NCBI GenBank assembly: GCA_963732345.1
Contig: CAVSZI010000021.1
Location: 62,001-126,000, forward strand
Direction: 5' to 3'
Source: Bog-532 sp963732345
GTDB taxonomy: Bacteria; Actinomycetota; Actinomycetes; Streptosporangiales; Streptosporangiaceae
DNA: 64,000 bases
Position 1 is the stretch's first letter; each line of letters opens with the position of its first letter. Position numbers and translations under genes: made by a program. The notes beneath the pieces are model-generated. The model searched no databases, was not told the origin of the DNA, and saw only the letters and a program-made list of their open reading frames with translations. This document shows positions 8,188-16,315 of this stretch, piece after piece.

Positions 8188-8976
8188 TTAGCCCGCAGGC
8201 CGGGGTAACCTGTAACCACGCGGCCCCGGCCCCCGCACGTAGACCGGGATACCGTTCCTCGGCACGAGGCCCGGGAAGATGCCGGCCACGTCCATGGGGA
8301 TCCGGATACAGCCGTGCGAAACCGGCTGGATGGGGACGTAGGTGTCGCCGTGAATGGCGAACCCGCTGTAGAAGAAGACCGGGTTGTACAACTCCCCGAG
8401 CGGTGAGGTGTGCCACCCCTTGACCCGCCACGTGGTGCGGAAGTTGCCGGTCGGCGTGATCGCGTAAGAACAGCCGCTGTCGCAGTAGTAATAGCCGCCA
8501 CCGGACGAAATGTGGCTGATCAGCACGATCCTGTGGCTGTGGTAGACGTACAGCACGTGGCGGCCGAGACTGACCTCGACCCGGAGCGCCGCCCCGTGCG
8601 CCACCAGCGGCGTCGGGTACCGCGGATTGATGAGCGCCCGCTCCACCTTCACGGTGACGGTCCCGCTCGCGGGCATGTTCTGGACCTCCTCGAACGCCCA
8701 GACCGCTTCCTCGGTGTCCGAGCTGTAGTGCCCGTCGATCGGGCCCGGGTAGTACGCGAGCTGCCCCAGGCGCCGCTGGAGGCGCTTGACGTCGTTGCCG
8801 CGCATGCCCGGCCTCAGCGTGCGCGTCGCCGGCGTGTAGGCCGCCGACGAGGCCTTCGCCGGTGCCGCGTAGGCCACCGCCGCCACCCCGCCGCTCAGCA
8901 CGGTTGCGGTCATCGCCGCCACGCCAAGGCCGAGCGCCCATCGCCGGGGCCCCGATTTGGCCTTAACCATCCCCAC
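8188..8976 (-). CDS. L,D-transpeptidase (YkuD) with peptidoglycan-binding domain
   Basis: Secreted cell-wall cross-linking enzyme of 262 residues. It has an N-terminal signal/anchor (WALGLGVAAMTATVLSGGVA), a PG_binding_1 domain (LRPGMRGNDVKRLQRRLGQL, VWAFEEVQNM) and a YkuD domain ending in the catalytic signature HGDTYVPIQPVSHGCIRIP, with the active-site Cys in SHGC. This class forms 3-3 peptidoglycan cross-links. The GTG at 8976 is favoured because GGAGGGAG is 5-8 bases upstream; ATG 8970 is the alternative. Confidence 0.92.
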   Translation of the reverse strand: MGMVKAKSGPRRWALGLGVAAMTATVLSGGVAAVAYAAPAKASSAAYTPATRTLRPGMRGNDVKRLQRRLGQLAYYPGPIDGHYSSDTEEAVWAFEEVQNMPASGTVTVKVERALINPRYPTPLVAHGAALRVEVSLGRHVLYVYHSHRIVLISHISSGGGYYYCDSGCSYAITPTGNFRTTWRVKGWHTSPLGELYNPVFFYSGFAIHGDTYVPIQPVSHGCIRIPMDVAGIFPGLVPRNGIPVYVRGPGPRGYRLPRPAG

Positions 8977-9205
8977 CCGAACTCCCTCCGGAACGAAATC
9001 CCGAAATGCGCCGCGCTGGCCCTCGCCGACGGAATTGGCCATCAACCGGCAGGATGAGGAACGGCGCACGCAGGTAACCGTTGCCATTGTTGCTTTAGAC
9101 GTCTTCAGCCGGCTTTCCGATTGGCCGCACTCAGGCGTGGCCGATGTACTCCGCAGCGTTACCTTTTCGGGACATGTCGGCAGCCGGAAAATGCCCGGCT
9201 CGGCG

Positions 9206-9320
9206 GGTGGCCGGACCTGCCCGGCGCTGCGGTGGCCGGAGCCGCGCTGCGCTGCGGTGGCCGGAGCCGCGCTGCGCTGCGGTGGCCGGAGCCGCGCTGC
9301 GCTGCGGTGGCCGGAGCCGC
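9206..9320. repeat. 25-bp tandem repeat (four good units, one degenerate)
   Basis: The segment GGTGGCCGGAGCCGCGCTGC plus five bases recurs with a period of exactly 25 bp at 9231, 9256, 9281 and 9306, with a degenerate unit at 9206. It lies in the 560-bp non-coding stretch upstream of the L,D-transpeptidase, in which I see no gene before about 9527. Confidence 0.9.
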
Positions 9321-9526
9321 CCGGCGGGGCGTTAATGGTTGACTTTCCTGACCGGAATTGACTAGATTCGGGCCGGTTAGCCATCGGTCAAGGCTTTCGC
9401 ACCCCGTCGCTCAGCTTGACACCGTTCGATCCGGAAAGATCTGTCTGAGGGGCGGGTGACATGAGTGACGCGGGATGCGGGTACCAGACCGGGGTACGCG
9501 ACCGGAGGGATAGTGCACAAGCGAGG

Positions 9527-9750
9527 GAGGTCCAGCCGATGAGCACCAGCACCATCACGATCCCACCTTCTACCGCTCGCCGGCCGGCGTCGGCGCGTGG
9601 ATGGCCAAGCTCGACGTGAACCCGGACGGCGGGATCGCCTTCGACGAGCGGTTCTTCCCCGAGGGGGAGGCGTTCCGCGGTCGGCGCGTGCACCAGGTGC
9701 GGCTTCAGGGCGGCGACGCTTCGAGCGATTCTTACTGCTTCCCGTCTTAA
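9527..9750 (+). pseudogene. Selenium-binding protein (SBP56/methanethiol oxidase family) remnant
   Basis: A single frame joins the extreme N-terminus of an SBP56-type protein (HHHDPTFYRSPA) directly to its extreme C-terminus (WMAKLDVNPDGGIAFDERFF, HQVRLQGGDASSDSYCF, then TAA). About 400 internal residues are missing. The obvious ATG at 9539 is out of frame with this reading. This is a deletion-fused relic, 20 bp upstream of the carbonic anhydrase gene. Confidence 0.7.
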
Positions 9751-9770
9751 ATTCAGGAGGGGTAACCGAC

Positions 9771-10259
9771 ATGTCCATCACCGATGACCTGCTCGCCAAC
9801 AACGAGCTTTACGCCGAGAGTTACCCCGGCCCGCTGCCGCTGCCGCCCTCGGGGCATCTGGCCGTGATCGCATGCATGGACGCGCGCCTGGACATCTTCG
9901 GCATCCTCGGCCTCGAAGGGGGGGAGGCGCACGTCATTCGCAACGCGGGCGGTGTCGTCACCGACGACGAGATCCGCTCGCTGACCATCAGCCAGCGGCT
10001 GCTCGGTACCACGTCCATCCTGCTGATCCACCACACCGACTGCGGGATGCTCACCTTTACCGACGACCAGTTCAAGGCGAGCATCCAGGAGGAGGTTGGC
10101 ATCAAGCCGGCGTGGGCGGCCGAGGCGTTCTCCGACCTGGACGAGGACGTGCGGCAGTCCTTGGCGCGGGTCAAGGCGAGCCCGTTCATTCCGCATACCG
10201 ATGACGTCCGCGGATTCGTCTTCGACGTCGCGACCGGGCGGCTGCGCGAAGTGAAGTGA
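9771..10259 (+). CDS. Beta-class carbonic anhydrase
   Basis: Zinc enzyme of 163 residues interconverting CO2 and bicarbonate in the cytoplasm. The zinc-ligand motifs are clear: C35 with the Asp-Arg dyad in ACMDARLD, and H88/C91 in HHTDCGM. NAGGVVTDDEIRSL is also typical. Length fits the short actinobacterial beta-CA group. ATG 9771 has CAGGAGGGG at the right distance. It follows the SBP56 remnant and is followed by a repeat-rich gap. Confidence 0.93.
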   Translation: MSITDDLLANNELYAESYPGPLPLPPSGHLAVIACMDARLDIFGILGLEGGEAHVIRNAGGVVTDDEIRSLTISQRLLGTTSILLIHHTDCGMLTFTDDQFKASIQEEVGIKPAWAAEAFSDLDEDVRQSLARVKASPFIPHTDDVRGFVFDVATGRLREVK

Positions 10260-10314
10260 GGCGCGCGGGCGCGGCCCGGCCCCGGTGTCCCGACCCGGTG
10301 ACCCGCCGCCCCGG

Positions 10315-10381
10315 CCGCGCTTCCGTCCATCGGGCGGGCCGCGCTTCCGTCCATCGGGCGGGCCGCGCTTCCGGCCGTCGG
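10315..10381. repeat. 24-bp tandem repeat downstream of carbonic anhydrase
   Basis: CCGCGCTTCCGTCCATCGGG plus CGGG occurs twice exactly and a third time partially. About 30 bp further on, a second direct repeat, CTGTGGTTATCGACCC, occurs twice about 23 bp apart (10410-10450), just before the next gene. The gap 10260-10492 holds no gene. Confidence 0.85.
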
Positions 10382-10492
10382 CCCGCCCGCAGTGGCGTAA
10401 CCTATCCTTTGCTGTGGTTATCGACCCGCTGCTGCTGTGGTTATCGACCCTCCGCGCACATTGCGCGGCGCCGGCGACTAGCCTCAACAGGC

Positions 10493-12268
10493 GTGTCCGC
10501 GCTGCCCGCCACGCAATCCCCGGCTGACGCCCGGGACATCGCATCGTCTCGGCGTGAGGCGCGCGTGCTCACGCTGGCGGCGCTGTACTACCTGCTGGCG
10601 GCCGTGGCGCTGATGCTGTGGCTGTGGCGGCACCCCGGGACCGGTACGGTCGCGGGCAACGCCAACGACGCCGACCAGTTCGCCTGGTTCTTCCGCTATG
10701 ACGCGACGGCCGTCGCGCACTTCAGGCTGCCAGCCCTGGTCACGACGGCGCTGAACGCCCCGCAGGGCATCAACGTCATGTGGAACACGTTCATGCTGCT
10801 CCCCGGGGTCCTGCTGGCGCCGCTGACGCTGCTGGCCGGGCCCCAGGTGAGCCTGACGGTGCTGATGACGATCGGCTTCGCGGGCAGCGCGTTCACCCTG
10901 TTCTTCGTCCTTCGGCGGTGGGGCGTGAGCGTCACCGCCGCGGCGATCGCGGGCGCGGTCTACGGTTTCTCGCCCGCCCTCCTCCAGTCGGCCGTCGGCC
11001 ACTACGACTTTCAGTTCGCCGTCCTGCCGCCGCTCATCCTCGATGCGGCGCTGCGGATCGGCACCGGACGCTCCCGGCCGCTGCGCGGTGGGCTGTGGCT
11101 GGGCCTGCTGGCCACGGTGCAGTTGCTCTCCGCGGAGGAAGTGCTGCTGGATACGGCCCTGGCGGGCGCGGTGATCGCCATCGTGCTCGCCGTGCGCCGG
11201 CCGCGGGCGGCGCTCCAGCGGGCCGCCAACCTGATGGCCGGGCTCGCCGTCGCGGTGGCCACGGTGCTTATCGTGTCCGGCTACCCGTTGTGGGTCCAGT
11301 TCTTCGGGCCGCTGCACCAGCACGGAAGCGCATTCACGCCCGACTTCTTCAAGAACGACCTGGCCGGGTTCGTGACCCCGTCGGCGTTCCTGTTCTTCCA
11401 CACCGCGGCCAGCGCCGCGGCCGCCGCCCGCTACCAGGGCGGTGTCCCGGAGTATCTCGCCTACGTGGGATGGCCGCTGCTCGTTGTGCTGGCCGTGGTG
11501 GCGGTGTTCTGCTGGCGGAACCTCCCGGTGCGGGCGACCGCCGTGACGTTCGCGGTGCTGGAGATCTTCTCTCTCGGGGGCACCCTGATGGTCGGCGGCA
11601 CAGACCACTACGCGGTCCTGCTGCCCTGGCACTGGATAGGCTCGCTGCCCCTGCTGGGGGCGGCGCTGCCGACCCGGTTCTCGATCATCGCCGATGGCGC
11701 CGGGGCGGCCCTGCTGGCGTTCGGCCTGGATCTCGCGCGCCGCCACCCGCGCATCGTCGCACGGCGCTGGGGACCGCAGGCCGCCACCGCCGTCGCGGTC
11801 CTCGCGGTGCTGCCGCTCCTGCCCCGCCCGCTGCCCGACGCCGCGGCCGCCCCCGCGCCGGCCGGGTGGTCGGCGTCCTTCGCCGCCCTGCATCTGCCGG
11901 CCGGCGCCCGGGTCCTCGTCGTCCCGATCCCCACGGCGACGTTCGCCGAGCCGATGCGCTGGCAGGCCGACACCGCGCTGCCCATCGACCTGATCGGCGG
12001 ATACTTCACCGGCCCCGGACCGGGCGGTCAGGCCTACATCGACGGCGGCGTCATGTCACCCGCCGCGCTGTACCTGAACGTCTTGTGGTCGGGCGGCGCG
12101 TTCCTCGAAATGCCCGCGCGCACGCAGGTAGAAGCCCAGCTCGCGCGCTGGGACCCCGCCGCCGTGGTAGCGGTCACCGGCCCGCGCTCGGGCCTTGGGG
12201 AGTACCTGATCGGCCTGCTCGGGCCGCCCACCTACCACGTCGGCAAGATCCTCGCCTGGCGCAGCTAG
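10493..12268 (+). CDS. Multi-pass membrane protein, GT-C-like glycosyltransferase
   Basis: Integral membrane protein of 591 residues with about ten hydrophobic helices over residues 25-460 (LTLAALYYLLAAVALMLWLW, LLPGVLLAPLTLLAGPQVSL, AATAVAVLAVLPLL) and a C-terminal extracytoplasmic domain. The first loop carries NDADQFAWFFRYD, an acidic motif of the type found in the first loop of GT-C lipid-linked glycosyltransferases. Specific family and substrate not recognised. GTG 10493 follows a weak ribosome site. It lies 46 bp upstream of a family-2 glycosyltransferase, and the two may act in the same envelope pathway. Confidence 0.7.
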   Translation: MSALPATQSPADARDIASSRREARVLTLAALYYLLAAVALMLWLWRHPGTGTVAGNANDADQFAWFFRYDATAVAHFRLPALVTTALNAPQGINVMWNTFMLLPGVLLAPLTLLAGPQVSLTVLMTIGFAGSAFTLFFVLRRWGVSVTAAAIAGAVYGFSPALLQSAVGHYDFQFAVLPPLILDAALRIGTGRSRPLRGGLWLGLLATVQLLSAEEVLLDTALAGAVIAIVLAVRRPRAALQRAANLMAGLAVAVATVLIVSGYPLWVQFFGPLHQHGSAFTPDFFKNDLAGFVTPSAFLFFHTAASAAAAARYQGGVPEYLAYVGWPLLVVLAVVAVFCWRNLPVRATAVTFAVLEIFSLGGTLMVGGTDHYAVLLPWHWIGSLPLLGAALPTRFSIIADGAGAALLAFGLDLARRHPRIVARRWGPQAATAVAVLAVLPLLPRPLPDAAAAPAPAGWSASFAALHLPAGARVLVVPIPTATFAEPMRWQADTALPIDLIGGYFTGPGPGGQAYIDGGVMSPAALYLNVLWSGGAFLEMPARTQVEAQLARWDPAAVVAVTGPRSGLGEYLIGLLGPPTYHVGKILAWRS

Positions 12269-12314
12269 CCCCCAGCCTGGTCACCGGGCCCGGGGCCTGT
12301 GCCAGGCTTCCCCT

Positions 12315-13604
12315 GTGCTTGTTCTCGGGATCGTGACGGCGCTGGCCGCCGCCGCCTGGCTCGTCCTGCTCACCGGCCACGGCCGCTTCTGGCGCACCGA
12401 TCAGCGGCTCCCGGCCCGGCACCCAGCCGCGCCGGAGCTGGCCCCGGAGTCGCCCACGCGCGAGCCGGCCGCGGCGGAGCCGGCCGCCTGGCCAGGGGTC
12501 GTCGCTGTGGTGCCGGCCCGGGACGAGGCGGCCATCCTGCCGGTGACGCTGCCGGCCCTGCTGGCCCAGGACTACCCCGGCCCGTTCTCGGTCGCGCTCG
12601 TCGACGACAGCAGCATTGACGGCACGGGTGAGGTCGCCGCCGCGATCGGCGTCGCCGCGCCCCGGCCGCTGCGCATCGTCCACGGCATCGCCCCGCCCGC
12701 CGGCTGGGCCGGCAAGCCGTGGGCCATGGCTCAGGGACTGGAGGCGACCCGGACCGACGGCGCCCCGTACGTTCTGTTCACCGACGCCGACATCGCCTGG
12801 GCCCCCGGCGCACTCCGCGCGCTCGTCACCGCGGCCGAGGGCGATGATCGTGACCTGGTGTCGCAGATGGCCCTGCTGCGCACCGAGACCGGATGGGAAA
12901 AGACGATCATCCCGGCGTTCGTCTATTTCTTCGCCCAGCTCTACCCGTTCCGCTGGGTCAACCGGCCGGGCGGCCGGACGGCGGCCGCAGCGGGCGGATG
13001 CATGCTCATCCGGCGCCGGGCCCTCGACGCGGCCGGGGGCCTTGCTCCCATCCGTGGCGCGCTCATCGACGACGTGGCCCTGGGCCGGCTGCTGAAACGC
13101 CCTCCGGCCCGGGGCCGCTGCTGGCTCGGGCTCAGTACCGAGGTCCGGAGTGTCCGGCCGTACGCGGGCCTCGCCGACCTGTGGAACATGGTCGCTCGGT
13201 CCGCCTACACCCAGCTTCGCTACTCGCCGTGGCTGCTGGCCGGGACACTGGCCGGGCTCGCCTGGCTCTATGCGCTGCCCCCGGTCAGCGCGATCACCGG
13301 CCTGATCGCTCTCGCGGCGGACACGGGGCACACGGCGGGGAGCGCGAAGACCGGGCCACTGCTCTGCGCGGCGGCCGGCGCGGCTGGATGGGCGGCAATG
13401 GCGATCAGTTACCTGCCGATGCTCCGGCTGTACCGGCTGTCGCCCCTGCGGGCTCCTCTGCTGCCTGCTGTCGCGGCCATCTACGCGGCCATGACGGCCG
13501 ATTCGGGCCGCCGGCACTATGTCGGCCGCGGCGGAGCGTGGAAGGGTCGTGCGGGACGTCCGGATGAGCGGGTAACCGGCCCACGGGAAGAGGCGCAAAG
13601 ATAG
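12315..13604 (+). CDS. HpnB-like family 2 glycosyltransferase
   Basis: Membrane-anchored GT2 enzyme of 429 residues. An N-terminal helix (LVLGIVTALAAAAWLVLLTG) precedes the nucleotide-sugar domain with VVAVVPARDEAAILPVTLPA, VALVDDSSIDGTGEVA and the DXD-like FTDADIAWAP. Two or three C-terminal helices follow. The GWAGKPWAMAQGL segment and layout match the hopanoid-associated HpnB family, although no hopene-synthesis genes occur in the window. GTG start at 12315. Confidence 0.82.
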   Translation: MLVLGIVTALAAAAWLVLLTGHGRFWRTDQRLPARHPAAPELAPESPTREPAAAEPAAWPGVVAVVPARDEAAILPVTLPALLAQDYPGPFSVALVDDSSIDGTGEVAAAIGVAAPRPLRIVHGIAPPAGWAGKPWAMAQGLEATRTDGAPYVLFTDADIAWAPGALRALVTAAEGDDRDLVSQMALLRTETGWEKTIIPAFVYFFAQLYPFRWVNRPGGRTAAAAGGCMLIRRRALDAAGGLAPIRGALIDDVALGRLLKRPPARGRCWLGLSTEVRSVRPYAGLADLWNMVARSAYTQLRYSPWLLAGTLAGLAWLYALPPVSAITGLIALAADTGHTAGSAKTGPLLCAAAGAAGWAAMAISYLPMLRLYRLSPLRAPLLPAVAAIYAAMTADSGRRHYVGRGGAWKGRAGRPDERVTGPREEAQR

Positions 13605-13833
13605 CCTATAAGGACGGCGCAGCCTGTTTCCGGAAATGATGCCCGCGGCGGATCAATTCAATCGCTCACCGCGAGGGCTCCTTTTGTGACCACCCACCCC
13701 AGTCCCACCGGAGTACTCTAAATATCCGAACTATTGCTGCTCAAATTGACGCTAATTCTTCGGCCATCAACTAGCGTTTAGGCTCCACACTTGGCATTAT
13801 CGGTCCCGCACCCGAGATAGCCCGGAGGTTAGC

Positions 13834-14454
13834 GTGCTCAGCGGGACAGCCGGGGAACAAATCCCCGACGGCAGCCATCGGCCTAAGCACCGCAGGCCCG
13901 ACGACATGGCAATCCTGCCCGTCGGCGACGTTGCCGGTCGCACGTACGAGGAGCTGTACATCGAGCATGCGCCGGTCGCGCGGCGCGTCGCGCTCTCGAT
14001 GGTCCAGCGCGACGTGGCCGACGACATCGTCGCCGAGGCCTTCACCCGCGTGCTCGGGGCGATCCGGGCGGGCGGCGGCCCCGGCCTGGCCTTCCGCGCG
14101 TACCTGCTGACGGCGGTCCGTAACACGGCCAACGACTGGCTGCGCGCCAGCCGCCGGACGACCGTCATCGGCGATCTCGACCAGGATCTCGAAGACCGCG
14201 TGCCAGAAGAGAACATAAGCATGGCCCAGCTGTCCCGCGGCCCGGAAGCGGAGGCCGAAGCCCGGGCCGAGGCGCGCCTGGTCGCTGCGGCGTTCGGCCG
14301 CCTGCCGACGCGCTGGCGTGCCGTCCTCTGGCAGCTGGAGGTCGAGGGCAAGGCACCCGCCGCGATCGCGCCGATGTTCGGGCTGTCGGCCAACGGAGTG
14401 TCGGCTCTGGCCGTACGGGCCCGGGAAGGTCTCCGGCAGGCTTACCTGCAGTAG
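13834..14454 (+). CDS. ECF sigma factor
   Basis: Group 4 sigma factor of 206 residues. Region 2 is near residues 35-100 (RTYEELYIEHAPVARRVALS, VADDIVAEAFTRVLGAI) and region 4 near 148-200 (FGRLPTRWRAVLWQLEVEGK, IAPMFGLSANGVSALAVRA). GGAGG lies 6 bases before the GTG. The stop TAG is followed in the same frame by a zinc-finger ORF, its probable anti-sigma partner. Confidence 0.88.
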   Translation: MLSGTAGEQIPDGSHRPKHRRPDDMAILPVGDVAGRTYEELYIEHAPVARRVALSMVQRDVADDIVAEAFTRVLGAIRAGGGPGLAFRAYLLTAVRNTANDWLRASRRTTVIGDLDQDLEDRVPEENISMAQLSRGPEAEAEARAEARLVAAAFGRLPTRWRAVLWQLEVEGKAPAAIAPMFGLSANGVSALAVRAREGLRQAYLQ

Positions 14455-14487
14455 CACATTGGGCGCAACATTCCGGTCTCCTGCCAG

Positions 14488-14805
14488 TTGTACGCGGCCG
14501 TGCTCGGCGCGGACGCCCGTGGCCAGCTGAGCCGGCGCCGGCGCAGCGTCGTCCACGAGCATCTCCAGCACTGCACCGGCTGTCACGCCCTGCCCAGTGA
14601 GCTGACCGAGCTCAATAGCCGCCTCGGCGCCATCCTCACGCCCGCCGCGTCGGCTGCCTCGCCTCGGGTACGGGGGCCGGAGCAGCGACGGCGGGCGCGG
14701 CCGCGTACCCTCTGCGGATCACGTCCAGCGCAGACCCAGCGCACCTCCCGGCCGCGTACCCTGCCCGGGCGAACAACCCCGGGCGGACAACGACCGGGAG
14801 CCTGA
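14488..14805 (+). CDS. Putative zinc-finger anti-sigma factor, start unclear
   Basis: Contains the zf-HC2-type pattern HEHLQHCTGCHAL preceded by SCQLYAAVLGADARG, so the metal-binding Cys/His set would be C (position just upstream of the nominal start), H, C and C. No membrane helix is visible; the tail is Arg/Pro-rich. No ATG or GTG lies between the upstream sigma-factor stop and the conserved segment: only TTG (14488) or ATT codons are available, and TTG would remove the first Cys. The frame is continuous with the sigma gene except for the TAG at 14452-14454. Confidence 0.55.
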   Translation: MYAAVLGADARGQLSRRRRSVVHEHLQHCTGCHALPSELTELNSRLGAILTPAASAASPRVRGPEQRRRARPRTLCGSRPAQTQRTSRPRTLPGRTTPGGQRPGA

Positions 14806-14817
14806 CGAGGAGCCATT

Positions 14818-15618
14818 GTGCCGACCATCCTGATGACCGGCGCGGCCGGCCGGATAGGGACCATGCTCCGGACCCGGCTGGCCCGGCCGGGCCGGACCCT
14901 TCGCCTGCTGGACGTCGCGCCGCTGACGGCCGGGACCGGCGAGGAGGTGATCCGGGCGTCGGTCACCGACCTGGACGCGATGACGGCTGCGTGCCAGCGC
15001 GCCGACGCGGTGATCCACCTGGGCGGCTACGCGGGGGAGGAACACTGGGAATCCATCCTCGACGTCAACATCCACGGCGGCTACGTCGCGTTCGAGGCCG
15101 CGCGCCGGGCCGGGGTGAGCCGGGTCATCTTCGCCTCTTCCAACCACGCGGTCGGCTTCGCGGCCCGGGCCAGCTTTCCGGTTCCCGACTACGCTTTCCC
15201 CGAACCGGACACGTACTACGGCGTCTCCAAGGTGGCCACCGAGGCGCTGGCGTCCATGTATCACCACCGGTACGGCCTGGACACGATCTGCGTGCGCATC
15301 CTGACCTGCGCCGAACGGCCCGCCAATCCCCGCGCCCTGTCGACCTGGCTGTCACCCGATGACGCCGGGCGGCTCTTCGAGGCGTGCCTGTCCGCGCCGC
15401 AGCCCGGCTTCCGCGTCATCTTCGGGGTGTCGGCCAACACCAGGGGCGGCTGGGTGTCGCTGAACGAGGCGAGGTCCCTCGGCTACGAGCCGCAGGACGA
15501 CGCCGAGATCTACGCTGCCGAAGTCCTGGCCCGCGCCCCGGCCGACCCCGGCGACCCGGTCTTCCGCTACCTCGGCGGCGAGTTCACCCTCCCCGCCCGG
15601 GACACTCCTATTCCCTAG
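14818..15618 (+). CDS. NAD-dependent epimerase/dehydratase, uronate dehydrogenase-like
   Basis: Extended short-chain dehydrogenase of 266 residues. It has the Rossmann motif TGAAGRIG at the N-terminus, VIHLGGYAGEEHWESIL, FASSNHAVGF and the catalytic YYGVSK, matching uronate dehydrogenase (Udh)-type enzymes that oxidise uronic acids to aldaro-lactones. GTG 14818 follows GACGAGGAGCC. It stands 12 bp after the anti-sigma ORF, so it could be co-transcribed with the sigma operon. The exact substrate is an inference. Confidence 0.82.
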   Translation: MPTILMTGAAGRIGTMLRTRLARPGRTLRLLDVAPLTAGTGEEVIRASVTDLDAMTAACQRADAVIHLGGYAGEEHWESILDVNIHGGYVAFEAARRAGVSRVIFASSNHAVGFAARASFPVPDYAFPEPDTYYGVSKVATEALASMYHHRYGLDTICVRILTCAERPANPRALSTWLSPDDAGRLFEACLSAPQPGFRVIFGVSANTRGGWVSLNEARSLGYEPQDDAEIYAAEVLARAPADPGDPVFRYLGGEFTLPARDTPIP

Positions 15619-15629
15619 CCGACGGCAGG

Positions 15630-16164
15630 TCAGGGGCCGTCGGCGGGGAGGCTGGCCTTGTATTCCTCCCACCGCTGCAGGACGCCGGGCAGTTCCTTGC
15701 TGACGAACTCGACGTAGGCCGCGTGCTCTGCCATCCGGGACCCGGCCGGGGTACCTGCGCCGATGAGGTCGATGCCCTCGCGGAGCAGGCTGCTCCAGCG
15801 CACCAGGGTCTGGTCCCGCAGGCTGATCATCTTTACCCAGACGTCGTTCTGGCATCCGGTAGTAGTCACGCCGGGAACCTGGTTCGCGCTCGCGGTCGAC
15901 GAGGCCGAGCTGGGTCAGGTAACGGACGCCGTCCGAGATCGCGGCCCGGCTGACCTGGAGCGTGCCCGCCAGCTTGGCCGCGGTCAGCCGCCCCGAGTCG
16001 GTGAGCAGCAGGGCGGCGAATACGCGGGCCGGCATCGGCGGGACACCCAGGGACATCAGCAGCGAGGCGAAGCGCTCGATATACCGGAGGACGGCCTCCC
16101 CGTCCGGGCCCTTCGGCTCTGCCCCGGGCTGCCCCGCCCCGGCCACACTGGCCTCGTCCGGCAC
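15630..16164 (-). pseudogene. GbsR/MarR-family transcriptional regulator, frameshifted
   Basis: Winged-helix regulator. The N-terminal part reads VLRYIERFASLLMSLGVPPM, AAKLAGTLQVSRAAISDGVR and TQLGLVDREREPGSRRDYYR. The expected continuation (VWVKMISLRDQTLVRWSSLL, FVSKELPGVLQRWEEYKASL) is in another frame. Removing one A from the AA at 15847-15848 (minus-strand reading) gives PDDVWVKM and restores a 177-residue protein. The GTG at 16164 has GAAGGGAG upstream. It is divergent from an ABC exporter that it probably regulates. Confidence 0.75.
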
Positions 16165-16315
16165 CCTCGCGGCTCCCTTCCCGGCAGATCGGCGCGGCGG
16201 GCTGGCTGCTGCCCGCACCACCCGACCGCTCCGAAGTTTATACTATTCACGTACTTCAGGAATTTGTGAAAACCCTGTTGGCGAATCCCGTCCGAGAAAC
16301 GCTGTAGGTGGCGCC

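Noticed and set aside
6746..8941. 731-codon open frame on the minus strand across the flotillin gene
   Set aside because: It is antisense to a clear flotillin gene, reads as low-complexity Gly/Arg/Leu sequence, and only partly overlaps the true L,D-transpeptidase frame. Typical of high-G+C shadow frames.
10484..11893. 469-codon minus-strand open frame opposite the GT-C-like gene
   Set aside because: Gln/Arg/Gly-rich composition with no domain and no ribosome site; shadow of the plus-strand membrane protein.
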